Shown: positions 1 through 8,698, counted from the first letter of the stretch. The stretch: DNA of 64,000 nt from Gemmatimonadota bacterium (GCA_009840005.1 VXOR01000092.1:1-64000); one strand, 5' to 3'. Numbers and translations are program-made. The notes: a model not told the origin generated them from the letters alone.

Positions 1-1898
1 CACCGCCACCGCCGCCACCCGAATTATCCATCGTTGTAATAAGTAGCCTCGGGTCTGGTGCGCCCGGTGATGGGTTGACGTTTACTGTTGAAGTTCGGGC
101 GGATGGCAGTGCTGCGTCCGGTCACAGCGTATCGTTTAGCGTCAGTCCGGCCGACGGGACGGCGTCGCTGAGTCCCACAAGTGCAACAACGGGTAGCAAC
201 GGACGGGCACAGACGAAGCTGGTGCTTGGAAGCAGTGCCTCTGGCTCCTACACAGTTACCGCGTCGGTCGGTGCCGAATCGGTCAGCGGGACTGCGACCG
301 TTAAAAAGCCGCCACCGCCGCCCGAATTATCCATCGTTGCGATAAGTAGCCCCGGTTCTGGCAAACCGGGTGATGCGTTGACGTTTACTGTTGAAGTCCG
401 GGAGGATGGCAGCGCTGCGTCCGGTCACAGCGTATCGTTTAGCGTCAGTCCCGACGCTGGGCCTAAGCCGCTGAGCACCACGAGCGCAACCACAGGTAGC
501 AACGGACGGGCCAGTACTACGCTGACGCTTCCGAGCGATGCGTCTGGTTCATACACAGTCTCCGCGTCCGTTAGCAATGGCCCTTCTTTGAGTTGAACCG
601 TGACCGTTGAGACCCCATCAGACGGCGAACCATCAGACGAACCATCAGCAGATTTCATCGTTATGACCCATAGCCCTTGGCCCATCAAGCCAGGTGGGGG
701 CATGACGTTTACTGTTGAAGTCCAGGAGGACGGCAGCCCGGCGTCCGGTCAAACCGTATCGTTTAGCGTCAGTCCGGCCGATGGGACGGCGTCGCTGAGT
801 TCCTCAAGTGCAACAACGGATAGCAAAGGACAGGCACAGACGAAGCTGACGCTTGCGAGTGATGCTGCTGGCACATACACGGTTACTGCGTCGCTCGACA
901 ATGGCCTATCTGTGAGTGGAACTGCGACCGTTGACACCTCATCAGGCGACGGTTTATCGGATGATGGACCGGGCACTGAGGATACTGCACAGCAACCGGA
1001 ACTGGATGGCTCGGATAGCGGACCGGGCACTGAGGATACTGCACAGCAATCGGAGTCGGATGGCTCGGATAGCGGACTGGACACTGGGGGCACTGCACAG
1101 CAATCGGAGTCGGATGGTGCGTCTGGGAATGGGAGCGCCGTCGTTGAAGAGTTTGAATCCGCGACCCTTACCGCCACGGCGACTGAGCAAACCAGCGATA
1201 GCCAAGAAGACCCACTAGCGTCGCTGTCCACGACGATCGACGACGTTACCAGTGCGGCCGAGCACGGCCGGATGACCTTTACCGTGCGGCTGGAGCCGAC
1301 CCCTACGGCCCCGACAGCCGTGAAATATGCCACGGCGTCTAGGACGGCGATAGCCGGCGTGGACTACGAGGCGGCGTCTGGTACGCTGGACTTTGAGGCC
1401 GGTCAAAGCACGGACACGTTCACCGTCCGGATCCTCCACGACGAGCAAGACGAGCCGGATGAGATCTTCGGGGTGAGAATCGTACATCCGTCCACCGGTG
1501 CACTCCTCGCCGAGGCAACGGGTACGATTACAGACGATGACGGCGCGACTCCGCCGGAGGCCGATTCCGACGCCGACGCCGCGAGAGCCTTCGGTTTCGC
1601 CGACGAGGTCGAAGACCAAGCGTACACCGCAGGTACGGCAATTAACGCGCTGGTACTGCCGGAAGCTACGGGCGGTGAAGGCGAAGTAATATACCGTGTC
1701 TTTGACTTGCCAGCGGGCCTGACATTTGACGCGGCCACGCGGACGATTTCGGGCACGCCCGAAGCTGCCACCGAGGGGGCTGTCAAGGTCGCCTACACGG
1801 CGCAGGACAGCACCGAAGCTACCCTCACGTTGACTTTCTCCATCGTGGTCAATCCGCCGCTGAGCTTCGGCGACTTGTTCGATTCTGGTGGAGGATGA
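1..1898 (+). pseudogene. 3' part of a secreted Ig-like/Calx-beta repeat protein, interrupted by an in-frame stop
   Basis: The reading frame is open from the left edge (frame of base 3), so the gene starts outside the window. It encodes three invasin-like (Big_1-type) Ig repeats at about 57-310, 360-600 and 699-940, an acidic Ser/Asp/Gly/Gln-rich linker, a Calx-beta-type domain at about 1210-1540 (ending in the usual GTITDDD motif) and a putative-Ig/cadherin-like domain at about 1600-1860. In the second Ig repeat a TGA stop at 594-596 interrupts the frame. The sister repeats have GGA (Gly) in a matching SGTATV stretch, so a single G-to-T change explains the stop, and the frame stays open for another 430 codons. 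Products of this type are usually cell-surface or extracellular adhesion or stalk proteins. A start at 75 or 600 would only be an artefact of the break. Pseudogene status, a sequencing error and a stop read through are all possible. Confidence 0.7.
960..1121 (+). repeat. Three in-frame 54-bp tandem repeats encoding an acidic linker
   Basis: Units at 960-1013, 1014-1067 and 1068-1121 each encode 18 residues around GPGTEDTAQQSESDGS. Units 1 and 2 are nearly identical and unit 3 has drifted. They form a flexible, acidic linker between the Ig repeats and the Calx-beta domain. Confidence 0.8.
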
Positions 1899-2027
1899 GG
1901 GGGCTGGTGGCCCTGCCCGACAGCCCGCAGTCGCTGCAAAACGCCTCCAATCCTTTCCTACTTCCTGTCAGTAGCTGAGCCTGTGCTCGTGGAAGTATTC
2001 GCGCTGACGGGACAACGGATTCACTAG
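1899..2027 (+). pseudogene. Frameshifted relic of a C-terminal FlgD-like/sorting domain
   Basis: Past the stop at 1896-1898, the +1 frame reads LPDSPQSLQNASNPF (1913-1957), the usual beginning of the sorting domain in this lineage (…L.qN.PNPFNP…). A second piece, EPVLVEVFALTGQRI, is open at 1977-2021 in the original frame and matches the central 'LTVYDVLGRRV' strand of such domains. The upstream protein therefore once ended in a sorting domain that was lost through indels. Confidence 0.6.
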
Positions 2028-2040
2028 CGACAATGGTGCG

Positions 2041-2952
2041 CTATTTGCGCCGCAGAACGGCGGTTTCGCGCACAAACCGTGCGCGGTGGCGCTGGCCCCC
2101 GCTGGTTCCGTACTGGTCGATCAGGCGCTCGATGCGGCGGATGCGCTCGCCGGTAGGTGGGTGACTGGCGAAGAGTTTTTCTACGTCGGATCGCCGCCGA
2201 GTTTCCAGCTTTTTCAGCTTCTCAAAAAAGCGCAGCAGGCCGCGTGGATCGTACCCGGCGACGATGGCGTAGCGGACGCCGAAGGTATCGGCTTCGCGTT
2301 CGTCGTCGCGGCTGAAGCGGGCACTGGCGAGCTGGGAGGCGATTTGGCCGATCTGATGAGGGTCTTCGCCAAACGCTAGGTCATTGAGGATATCCATGCC
2401 TAATTGGGAGACGAGTTGGTTGATGGAGTGGCGGCCGACGATGTGGCCGATTTCGTGGGCTAGAACTCCGGCTAGTTCGGCTTCGTCTTCTGCGATCAGC
2501 AGCAGACCGCTATAGACGTAGAGATAGCCGCCAGGGACGGCAAACGCGTTTACCTGTTCAGGATCGTCTAAGACCTTCACTCGGTAGCGGACACCGGGGC
2601 GATCGCCCAGGGCGTGTTGAGTTGAGTAGGTGCCGCGTTGTGCGTATTCGCTGCCTTCGGGACCATCAGTGCGCCCACGGGTGGTACCACGCCGTACGTA
2701 TTCACTGCCTTCGGGGCCATCGGTGCGGGGTGCTTTGAGCAAGCCTTCGGTAACGCGCTGGACGTAGGCTTGGAGCGGTGCCGAGGGATGGACGCGCTCG
2801 TCTTTCTCAATTTGGGCGGAGACTTGGGCACCGAGTAGGAATTCGATTTGGTCCGGGACGAGAGCACGGCCTAGTCCATGACGGACCGTGGCGCAGCCGG
2901 ACGAGAGGGTGCAGGTGGCGACGAACAGGACGAGGAGGGTGCGTTGGAGCAT
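2041..2952 (-). CDS. M48 family metalloprotease lipoprotein with an in-frame duplicated insert
   Basis: A 303-residue protein with a lipoprotein signal peptide (LSSGC, lipidated Cys20). It carries the zinc-protease motif HEIGH at residues 166-170, followed by the EREAD-type third-ligand segment about 50 residues later, which places it in family M48 (BepA/LoiP/HtpX-like periplasmic proteases). These enzymes degrade misassembled outer-membrane proteins. The part unlike the family is residues 76-108: an 18-residue unit beginning RTDGPEGSEY occurs twice between the N-terminal helix and the protease core, at a position where homologues are short. It stands alone on the minus strand. The family call is firm; the substrate is not known. 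Confidence 0.9.
   Translation of the reverse strand: MLQRTLLVLFVATCTLSSGCATVRHGLGRALVPDQIEFLLGAQVSAQIEKDERVHPSAPLQAYVQRVTEGLLKAPRTDGPEGSEYVRRGTTRGRTDGPEGSEYAQRGTYSTQHALGDRPGVRYRVKVLDDPEQVNAFAVPGGYLYVYSGLLLIAEDEAELAGVLAHEIGHIVGRHSINQLVSQLGMDILNDLAFGEDPHQIGQIASQLASARFSRDDEREADTFGVRYAIVAGYDPRGLLRFFEKLKKLETRRRSDVEKLFASHPPTGERIRRIERLIDQYGTSGGQRHRARFVRETAVLRRK
2630..2729 (-). repeat. 54-bp tandem repeat inserted in the M48 protease gene
   Basis: Two copies, 2630-2675 and 2684-2729, are about 90 percent alike with a 54-bp period, so the reading frame is kept. On the coding strand they give RTDGPEGSEYVRRGT and RTDGPEGSEYAQRGT. The differences are single scattered bases. It looks like a dispersed repeat captured inside a gene and then duplicated. 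Confidence 0.75.
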
Positions 2953-3007
2953 GGCCGTTGGCTTTCTTGCGCTGGGTATAGGTTAAATACTAAACAGCAA
3001 GCGCCGG

Positions 3008-3718
3008 TTACTTTTTCTTCCGCGTGCCAAACTCGATCACTTTTTTTTGCGGCGAGAGGTTGATTTCGTCAAGCACTGTGCCGTCGCGCGCGGTCAGGGC
3101 TTGGACGATGACCTCGGCGACGTCTTCCGGCCGGATGTAGTTGTCGGGCTCCGGGCCGGGCCGGAAGTCCAATTCGTCGAAGAAGGGCGACTGGACCATG
3201 CCGGGGTTGACCAACGTGACGCGGACGCCAGCGCGGGCGCACTCGGCGCGCAGGGCTTGGGCGAGGCCGCGCAGGGCGAATTTGGCCGCGCAGTACAAGC
3301 TGCCTTGAGCCGTGCCGGTGAGCGCGGCTTCTGACCCCATAAAGACCAAGTGTCCGCGACCGGCTTTTTTGAGGGCGGGGAGGAAAGCGCGGGCGACGAA
3401 GACGTGGCTGGTGAAATTGAGGTCAATCAGGGCGCGGATTTGCTCGTAGGAGAATTGCTCTAGGGCACCGAAGCGTCCAGCACCGGCGTTGAGGACTAAG
3501 GCGTCGAGGGCCGGGTAGGTGGCGACGAGGTTCTGTAGGTGCACGGGGAGTTGACCGAGGTCGGCGAGGTCGATTGTATGCGACTTAAAGCGGCGGTCAT
3601 CGCAGGGGAATTTACTGAAGTCGCGGGCAATGCCGATGGCACTATGGCCGTCGGCGAGCAGCCTTTCGCAGACGGCGCGGCCAATGCCGGAACTGGCCCC
3701 AGTGACTAAGACGTGCAT
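3008..3718 (-). CDS. Short-chain dehydrogenase/reductase
   Basis: A 236-residue classical SDR with a Rossmann fold. The nucleotide-binding motif TGASSGIG is at residues 6-13, NAGA at 78-81, and the catalytic Ser129 - Tyr142xxxLys146 triad is intact (YCAAK). The start was set at the ATG at 3716-3718, giving MHVLVTGASS. A longer reading would add about 48 residues that overlap the neighbouring radical SAM gene and look non-coding. Basic and small residues after the first strand suggest NADP(H), but this is weak evidence. The substrate cannot be predicted. It lies 1 bp from the upstream SplB-like gene, so the two are probably co-transcribed. Confidence 0.88.
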   Translation of the reverse strand: MHVLVTGASSGIGRAVCERLLADGHSAIGIARDFSKFPCDDRRFKSHTIDLADLGQLPVHLQNLVATYPALDALVLNAGAGRFGALEQFSYEQIRALIDLNFTSHVFVARAFLPALKKAGRGHLVFMGSEAALTGTAQGSLYCAAKFALRGLAQALRAECARAGVRVTLVNPGMVQSPFFDELDFRPGPEPDNYIRPEDVAEVIVQALTARDGTVLDEINLSPQKKVIEFGTRKKK

Positions 3719-3719
3719 A

Positions 3720-4736
3720 TCAGACCTGTAGGGTGGTGGAGGGACAGGGGAAGAAAAGCTCGGCGGGAATGTACTGGAGCAATTGATCCGCGCAAAAGTC
3801 GTGTAGCTTTTGGGCCAAGGCTGGCTGGTAGGAGACCATGCCGTCTTTTTCCTCCAAGCCATAGGCGAGGAGCTTTTCGTCTGGATAGAGCTTGTGCATG
3901 GTCTTGTACATGCCCTGCGGCAGGCGGAATTGGCCTAGGCTGACTGAGTGTAGGCCGTCGCGATAAACCTTGGAGAACACGAGGGCGAACAAGTCGCGGT
4001 AGCGCTCCTCGTAGGCGCGGTCGTAGAGCAGCGGATCGAAGCGCAGGCCAATGGGCCAGCCGCATTCCTGCAGGGCGGCGATGGCCTCCAAGCGCCGGGC
4101 CACCGGCGGTGCGCCGACTTCGAATTGGTCGGCCAGCGCTGGCGGGGTCATGCTGAAGGCGACGATGCAGTTGGGCAGCGGCTCGGTGGCGAGTAGGGTT
4201 TTGATGCGCACGCTTTTGGTGCGCAGTTCAAAATACGCCTGCGGGTGGTCGGCAAAGAAGGGGAGGAAGTCGGCTGTAAAGTGGGTAATGCCCTCTAGCG
4301 CGAGGCTGTCGCAGTCGTAGCCGGAGAAGAAATAGGGCGTGTCGGGCGCGTCCGAAGCAATGTGCGCGGCGATGTCCTGCTGGAAGTCTTCGTAGTTGAC
4401 AAAGAGAACTAGGTGCGCCGAGCGGTACAGGCCCTGGAGGAAGCAGTAGCGGCAGTCGTAGGGGCAGTTGAGTAGGTGCGAGAAATAGTAGTTGCGCTCG
4501 CTGCCGATGCCGTAGCCGTCGGGGGCGGGGAGGACGCGCCGTCCGGCCTTGTGAGCGAGGATGAGTGCGGGGCGGTGCTTTTGCAGGCGGAAGTTCTGCG
4601 CCGTGCGGTTGAAGACCTCGCCATAGCGGGCGCAGGAGACTAGCTGAGCGCGGGGGAAGCGGTTGAGCAGGGCGCGGGTGCGCGGGTGGTCGAGGATGGA
4701 TTCTTCGGCGTAGATGAAATCGAACATGGGCAGCAA
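3720..4736 (-). CDS. splB: Spore photoproduct lyase-like radical SAM protein
   Basis: A 338-residue protein with the radical SAM cluster motif C91xxxC95xxC98 (CPYDCRYC). The spacing and residue numbers equal those of Bacillus subtilis spore photoproduct lyase. Cys142, in a YDCDS context, sits where SPL has its hydrogen-donor Cys141. SPL cleaves the thymine dimer spore photoproduct by S-adenosylmethionine radical chemistry. Homologues occur widely in non-sporulating bacteria, where the role is less clear (probably UV-damage repair). It is the first gene of a short minus-strand pair with the SDR. The family is well supported; activity on spore photoproduct here is inference. Confidence 0.8.
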   Translation of the reverse strand: MLPMFDFIYAEESILDHPRTRALLNRFPRAQLVSCARYGEVFNRTAQNFRLQKHRPALILAHKAGRRVLPAPDGYGIGSERNYYFSHLLNCPYDCRYCFLQGLYRSAHLVLFVNYEDFQQDIAAHIASDAPDTPYFFSGYDCDSLALEGITHFTADFLPFFADHPQAYFELRTKSVRIKTLLATEPLPNCIVAFSMTPPALADQFEVGAPPVARRLEAIAALQECGWPIGLRFDPLLYDRAYEERYRDLFALVFSKVYRDGLHSVSLGQFRLPQGMYKTMHKLYPDEKLLAYGLEEKDGMVSYQPALAQKLHDFCADQLLQYIPAELFFPCPSTTLQV

Positions 4737-4810
4737 ACAGGTGACTAATCTAAACGATTTCCACAGATAAGTATAAGCAAGGGCTCCGCCATACGTAAGA
4801 ATCTGCTTGA

Positions 4811-4915
4811 CAATGTGTCCTCAAAAAGGGACATTGCGACTATGGAAACGGTGGCGACAAATCGACGCAGCGGCAAGACATCAAACGCGCTCAGCAAATG
4901 GCGAGTGAGATATAA
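4811..4915 (+). pseudogene. C-terminal relic of a HigB/RelE-type toxin
   Basis: The frame that ends at the TAA at 4913-4915 reads NGGDKSTQRQDIKRAQQMA near its end. This is the signature C-terminus of the 'addiction module killer' HigB-like family (…L.GGdK.tQ..DI..A..). A stop at 4808-4810 limits the open part to 34 codons. It sits 9 bp before the HigA-like antitoxin, the normal toxin-antitoxin order. Only the toxin tail survives. Confidence 0.65.
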
Positions 4916-4924
4916 GGAGGCATC

Positions 4925-5200
4925 ATGAAGCTCAAAAAATTCGACGTAATTGATTTTCTCGACAACGATGAGGCGTTGATTGAATACCTCAACGTAGCGC
5001 TAGAAGAAAACGATCCGAAGTACTTCGCCAAGGCTCTCGGCAACGTCGCCCGGGCCAAGGGAATGTCCTCTATCGCCGAAGCCAGCGGTCTGGGGCGGCA
5101 GGCGTTGTACCGTGCGCTATCCAGCGAGGGCAACCCGCGGATCGACACGCTCTTCAGAGTGCTAGATACACTGAACGTCCGGCTTGCTATCACCCAGTAG
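4925..5200 (+). CDS. HigA-like antitoxin (addiction-module antidote family)
   Basis: A 91-residue DNA-binding protein. The first 40 residues are the acidic toxin-binding segment (FDVIDFLDNDEALIEYLN). The rest is a Cro/C1-type helix-turn-helix: RAKGMSSIAEASGLGRQALYRALSSEGNP, then IDTLFRVLDTLNVRL. This matches the family usually found immediately downstream of HigB/RelE-like toxins. The ribosome site AAGGAGG lies 4 bp before the ATG. Because the upstream toxin is only a tail fragment, this is an orphan antitoxin that may persist as a repressor or as protection against a related toxin. Confidence 0.82.
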   Translation: MKLKKFDVIDFLDNDEALIEYLNVALEENDPKYFAKALGNVARAKGMSSIAEASGLGRQALYRALSSEGNPRIDTLFRVLDTLNVRLAITQ

Positions 5201-5223
5201 CTTATAGGAGAGGGATCGGCAGG

Positions 5224-6111
5224 ATGGGGATCGGGATACTGTGTATGCTGGGGGTGTTCGCGTTGTGGAGCGTCATTCCGGTGCTGGTGAAACTGCTATT
5301 TCCCGTTTTCGATCCGTTTACAATCGCCTTTCTCCGGTTGCTGCAAGGTGCGGTGGTTTTGTCGGTCGCCTTTTTCGCGCGCGGCCATACCCTGCGGGAC
5401 ATTCAATGGTCTTGGTGGCATCTGATCGGGGGGCTGGGCATGAGCCTGAACTTCTCGCTCTATGCGTTGGCGCTGAGTTATACCACGGCCAGCGCTGGCT
5501 CGTTGGTCGTCCAGGTGCAATACGTCGCGCTGACGGTCTTGGCCGTTGCCGTGCTGCGCGAGCGGTTGGGTGCAGGGAAAATAGTAGGTATGGCACTGGT
5601 GCTGGCCGGAGTCGTGGTGATCGTGGGGGTGCGCGAGGATGTGGGCCGCCTGTTTGCACCGCGCTATGTATTGGGTAATGTGCTGATGCTGTTCTCGGGA
5701 CTGGGCTGGGGGATCTACGCGCTCGCCAACAAGGCACTTGCACAGCGAGTGGGGACCGCGGCGATACTAGCCCCAATGATGACGATGGGTGTGGTGGTAA
5801 CGGGCGTACTCGCCGCGACCCATTTTCAATTGCACTCGGAGCCGACGGCGGCCGCGTGGATTGTGGTGCTCGTTCTGGGCGTGTTAGCCACTGGCTGTGC
5901 GTTTGTTTTGGTCTCGGAGGGCATGAAGCGGCTCAGTGCTGTGCTGGTCGGTACGCTGACTGCTACGGCACCCATCGGGCAGATCGCGCTGGCCCACTGG
6001 GTCTTGGGGGAGCCAGTGACTTGGAGCCTGACTGGCGGTGGGATTTTGATCTTGGCCGGTGTGCTCGGTATGGTATACGCCGAGCGATTCCAGCGGCGAG
6101 ATCGCGGCTAA
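5224..6111 (+). CDS. EamA/DMT-family inner-membrane transporter
   Basis: A 295-residue, very hydrophobic protein with about ten transmembrane helices arranged as two five-helix EamA repeats (roughly residues 3-137 and 152-288), typical of the drug/metabolite transporter superfamily. The second half of each repeat keeps the family pattern of a long glycine-rich helix (GMALVLAGVVVIVG and GGGILILAGVLGMVYAE). Members export amino acids, metabolites or drugs; the substrate cannot be read from the sequence. The start at 5224 has GGAGAGG 13 bp upstream. It is close behind the antitoxin gene but probably functionally unrelated. Confidence 0.85.
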   Translation: MGIGILCMLGVFALWSVIPVLVKLLFPVFDPFTIAFLRLLQGAVVLSVAFFARGHTLRDIQWSWWHLIGGLGMSLNFSLYALALSYTTASAGSLVVQVQYVALTVLAVAVLRERLGAGKIVGMALVLAGVVVIVGVREDVGRLFAPRYVLGNVLMLFSGLGWGIYALANKALAQRVGTAAILAPMMTMGVVVTGVLAATHFQLHSEPTAAAWIVVLVLGVLATGCAFVLVSEGMKRLSAVLVGTLTATAPIGQIALAHWVLGEPVTWSLTGGGILILAGVLGMVYAERFQRRDRG

Positions 6112-6118
6112 TGTTTTT

Positions 6119-6907
6119 CTAGTCCTCAGCTACTAGATGCGCTCGTTCGGGCCGCAGAAGCTCTCTTAGTTTAGCGTCGTATGCTCGCTTGGTCGCCGCC
6201 TGATTTTCGGGCAGGCCGATTGCGACTCCCGCCGCCGTATAGGTCATAACCAGCACCTTGCGCGGTTCGTCGTCTATATTGGTTGATCCGCCGTGGACCA
6301 TGGACGTCGTCAGCACGGTCACCTGTCCCGCTTGTGCCAAAACCGGCTGTGGCGCGGCGTATTCCGGCGGCAGGTCCACCATTTTGATGCCTTGGACTCC
6401 CGGCGTCGCGTCTTTCAGTACTGGATCGGCCGAACGCGCGGCGGCTACTAGGCGGTGGCTGCCGGGCCGGTGCATCATCGGCGCACGCCGTTTGTTGACG
6501 TCGGTCAACCACAAAAAAAAACTGCATACGACCCGCCGTGGCGTCGCGGCCCAATCCTCCAAGCTATACTGGATATCGGTGTGCTGGTCGTAGCTGAACT
6601 CGCTTTCCGGCTGGGGATAAGAGGCCAAAATCGCCGTTTGGAAGAAGCGGCCCGCATCGGCTCGCAGCACTCGTTTGGCGACCGCTTCAAAGAAGGGATG
6701 CTGGATCAGGTCCAGTAGGGCCGGCTCGTAGTAATTGCAGGTTGCTCCGTAGCGAAAACGCGGTGCTTGGTTTGGTTCGGCTGGTTTAAAAGGCAGCAGT
6801 GCGTCGATGGCGGTCGCGGCCGCGGCGATTTCTTTGGTCGTCAAAGGCGTGTCGATGGTGACAGCACCCTGCTCCTCAAAGATCCTTAATTGTTCGGCGC
6901 TGATCAT
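6119..6907 (-). CDS. PhyH (phytanoyl-CoA dioxygenase) family Fe(II)/2-oxoglutarate oxygenase
   Basis: A 262-residue single-domain protein with the 2-His-1-carboxylate iron site: His109-x-Asp111 (QHTDIQ) and distal His205 (MVHGGSTN), with Arg216 placed to bind 2-oxoglutarate. PhyH-family enzymes hydroxylate or halogenate small molecules, and the family is greatly expanded in Latescibacterota and Poribacteria. The gene overlaps the upstream nucleosidase by 4 bp (ATGA), so both are translated from one message. The substrate is unknown; a purine- or thionucleoside-linked function would be only a guess from the neighbour. Confidence 0.85.
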   Translation of the reverse strand: MISAEQLRIFEEQGAVTIDTPLTTKEIAAAATAIDALLPFKPAEPNQAPRFRYGATCNYYEPALLDLIQHPFFEAVAKRVLRADAGRFFQTAILASYPQPESEFSYDQHTDIQYSLEDWAATPRRVVCSFFLWLTDVNKRRAPMMHRPGSHRLVAAARSADPVLKDATPGVQGIKMVDLPPEYAAPQPVLAQAGQVTVLTTSMVHGGSTNIDDEPRKVLVMTYTAAGVAIGLPENQAATKRAYDAKLRELLRPERAHLVAED

Positions 6908-7731
6908 GGCTCCTCCCTTTCTTCTGGAATCAGAAAAAACTCCACATCGTCTAGCTGCTGCTTAAGATGGGCTAATACTTCGTCGCGGCTTTGCAAGGCC
7001 AGTAAGTCGTCGTTGACAGCAAAAGTCTCCGGTGCCAGCGCCTGCCAGCGCAAGAGCAAGCCGCGCAACTGGTGCTGTTGCGTAACCGTGAATTGCCAGC
7101 GGGCGGTTAGCTCGGCGAGGCCAGGTGGGTCGGCGTGTAGCGCGTGGAGTTGCTGGCTGAGTGCTCGCAAATGTTCGCCAACTTGGACGACCGTATCGAG
7201 TTGGGCTTCTATCAACGCCTCTATTTTTTTCGCATTAAGGGTCTGATAGGGAGATTGCGGGTTGTCGGAGACGACCTTGAGGCAGTGGACTCGCTCGCTG
7301 GTGGCAAAGCGCTGCGCGGCCTCGCAAAAGCCGCTGGCCTCCATGTCGTACGCGGCGTCACCAACAGCCGGTTGTGCGCGATCGACGGTATGTAGCAAAG
7401 TGGTGCGACAGGGCGGAGGCGCAGTGAAGGTGGGATAAAAGGGCTTGCCGCTGGCTGCGTCCACGACCTTGTGCGCCAGTAGAGCTGTGCCCACTGCTTG
7501 GTTGCCGTGGCCGGCGATGCCGATATTGAGCCAAGCCGCTGGCGCATCCCCGATCAGTGCGCGCAAATACGCCGTGGCTGCGGCTGCGGCCACCTTACCG
7601 ATGCCGGAGACGATTAAGCGCGTCTGCTCGCCTGCGCAGATGCGATAGGGATGGCCGCTCACGCTTTGGAGGCGGTGGGAAGCCAACAGCGGGCGTGCCT
7701 CGGCTGCGAGAGCTACTACTAAGCACAACAT
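6904..7731 (-). CDS. MTA/SAH nucleosidase-like (PNP/UDP family) protein with a C-terminal helical extension
   Basis: A 275-residue protein. Residues 1 to about 190 form a nucleoside phosphorylase/nucleosidase fold with Glu11 in the N-terminal strand, NIGIAG at 69-74, the ribose-binding Met130-Glu131 (AYDMEASG) and the catalytic-type Asp156 (VVSDN). Members hydrolyse or phosphorolyse the N-glycosidic bond of adenosine-type nucleosides. The last 85 residues are extra: Gln/Leu-rich predicted helices that the core enzymes lack. The core is also shorter than usual between residues 95 and 125. It is translationally coupled to the PhyH gene. The precise substrate is uncertain. Confidence 0.75.
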   Translation of the reverse strand: MLCLVVALAAEARPLLASHRLQSVSGHPYRICAGEQTRLIVSGIGKVAAAAATAYLRALIGDAPAAWLNIGIAGHGNQAVGTALLAHKVVDAASGKPFYPTFTAPPPCRTTLLHTVDRAQPAVGDAAYDMEASGFCEAAQRFATSERVHCLKVVSDNPQSPYQTLNAKKIEALIEAQLDTVVQVGEHLRALSQQLHALHADPPGLAELTARWQFTVTQQHQLRGLLLRWQALAPETFAVNDDLLALQSRDEVLAHLKQQLDDVEFFLIPEEREEP

Positions 7732-7828
7732 GAGGGCTAATATACCGGCTGGCCTCCCCTCGGCAACTTGGTTTGACCCTGCTTGAGCAGGGGTCTAAGT
7801 TCTGTGAGACAAACGAGAAAGGGCACGT

Positions 7829-8698
7829 ATGAATAACGAATTTTTCAAGGGCCACGGCCTCGGCAATGACTACATTGCCGTCGATCCGGCTGGGCTCAGT
7901 TTTGAGCTGACGCCAGACAATATCCGCACGATTTGCGACCGCCATTGGGGCGTGGGCAGCGACGGCATTCTCGCGCTCGCACCGTCGCAAAAGGCCGACT
8001 TTGGCCTGAAAATCTACAACCCCGACGGCAGCGAGGCGGAAAAATCGGGCAATGGCCTGCGGATATTCGCCCGCTACCTGCACGCCACCGGCCAAGTGCA
8101 AAAGCAGCAGTTCACGGTCGATACAGAGGGCGGCCTAGTAAGTATTGATTTGCACATTGATCAGCATGGCGACGCCAGCACCGCCACGGTGCAGATGGGG
8201 CGAGCGACGTTTGCACCGCAAGCCTTGCCCTGCACGCTGGAAGCCGAAGAGCTGATCGCGCAGCCGATTGATGTCGGCGGGCAGACCTTGACCTTTACCG
8301 GCGTCAGCGTCGGCAATCCACACTGCGTCGTCTTCCGCGAACAAGGTGCTCGGTGGACTGAGGACGAGTTGTGCTCTTTGGGGCCGGAGTTGGAAAATCA
8401 CCCACTCTTCCCCCGGCGCACCAACGTGCAATTCGCCGTGCCTGTGGAGCCGCACGCGATTTACATCCTGATCTGGGAGCGCGGTGCTGGTGAAACGCAG
8501 GCGTCGGGGTCGTCGGCGTGTGCGGCCGCGAGTGCGGCGGTGCGGCTGGGCTTGGTCAAAAGTCCGGTTGCGGTTAAGGCCCCGGGCGGAACCTTGCACA
8601 TCGACGTGAGCACAAGCTACGACCTGACGATGAAGGGGCCGGTCTCCGAGGTCGCGCACGGCGCGTTTAGCCCGTCGTTTGTGCGCGAATTGCGCTGA
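7829..8698 (+). CDS. dapF: Diaminopimelate epimerase homologue with both catalytic cysteines replaced by serine
   Basis: A 289-residue protein of the two-lobed DapF fold, recognisable along its full length (GHGLGNDYIAVD at the N-terminus, VGNPHCVVF, NVQFA, ERGAGET). DapF interconverts LL- and meso-diaminopimelate for peptidoglycan and lysine using two cysteines, one in each lobe. Here the first motif is S73GNG instead of CGNG, and the second is AS226GSSACAA instead of ACGTGACAA. Ser cannot easily replace the thiol pair in the known mechanism, so this may be a divergent enzyme, for example a dehydratase or a different racemase, or it may be inactive. It is followed 25 bp later by an envelope gene on the same strand. 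The fold is certain; the activity is doubtful. Confidence 0.8.
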   Translation: MNNEFFKGHGLGNDYIAVDPAGLSFELTPDNIRTICDRHWGVGSDGILALAPSQKADFGLKIYNPDGSEAEKSGNGLRIFARYLHATGQVQKQQFTVDTEGGLVSIDLHIDQHGDASTATVQMGRATFAPQALPCTLEAEELIAQPIDVGGQTLTFTGVSVGNPHCVVFREQGARWTEDELCSLGPELENHPLFPRRTNVQFAVPVEPHAIYILIWERGAGETQASGSSACAAASAAVRLGLVKSPVAVKAPGGTLHIDVSTSYDLTMKGPVSEVAHGAFSPSFVRELR

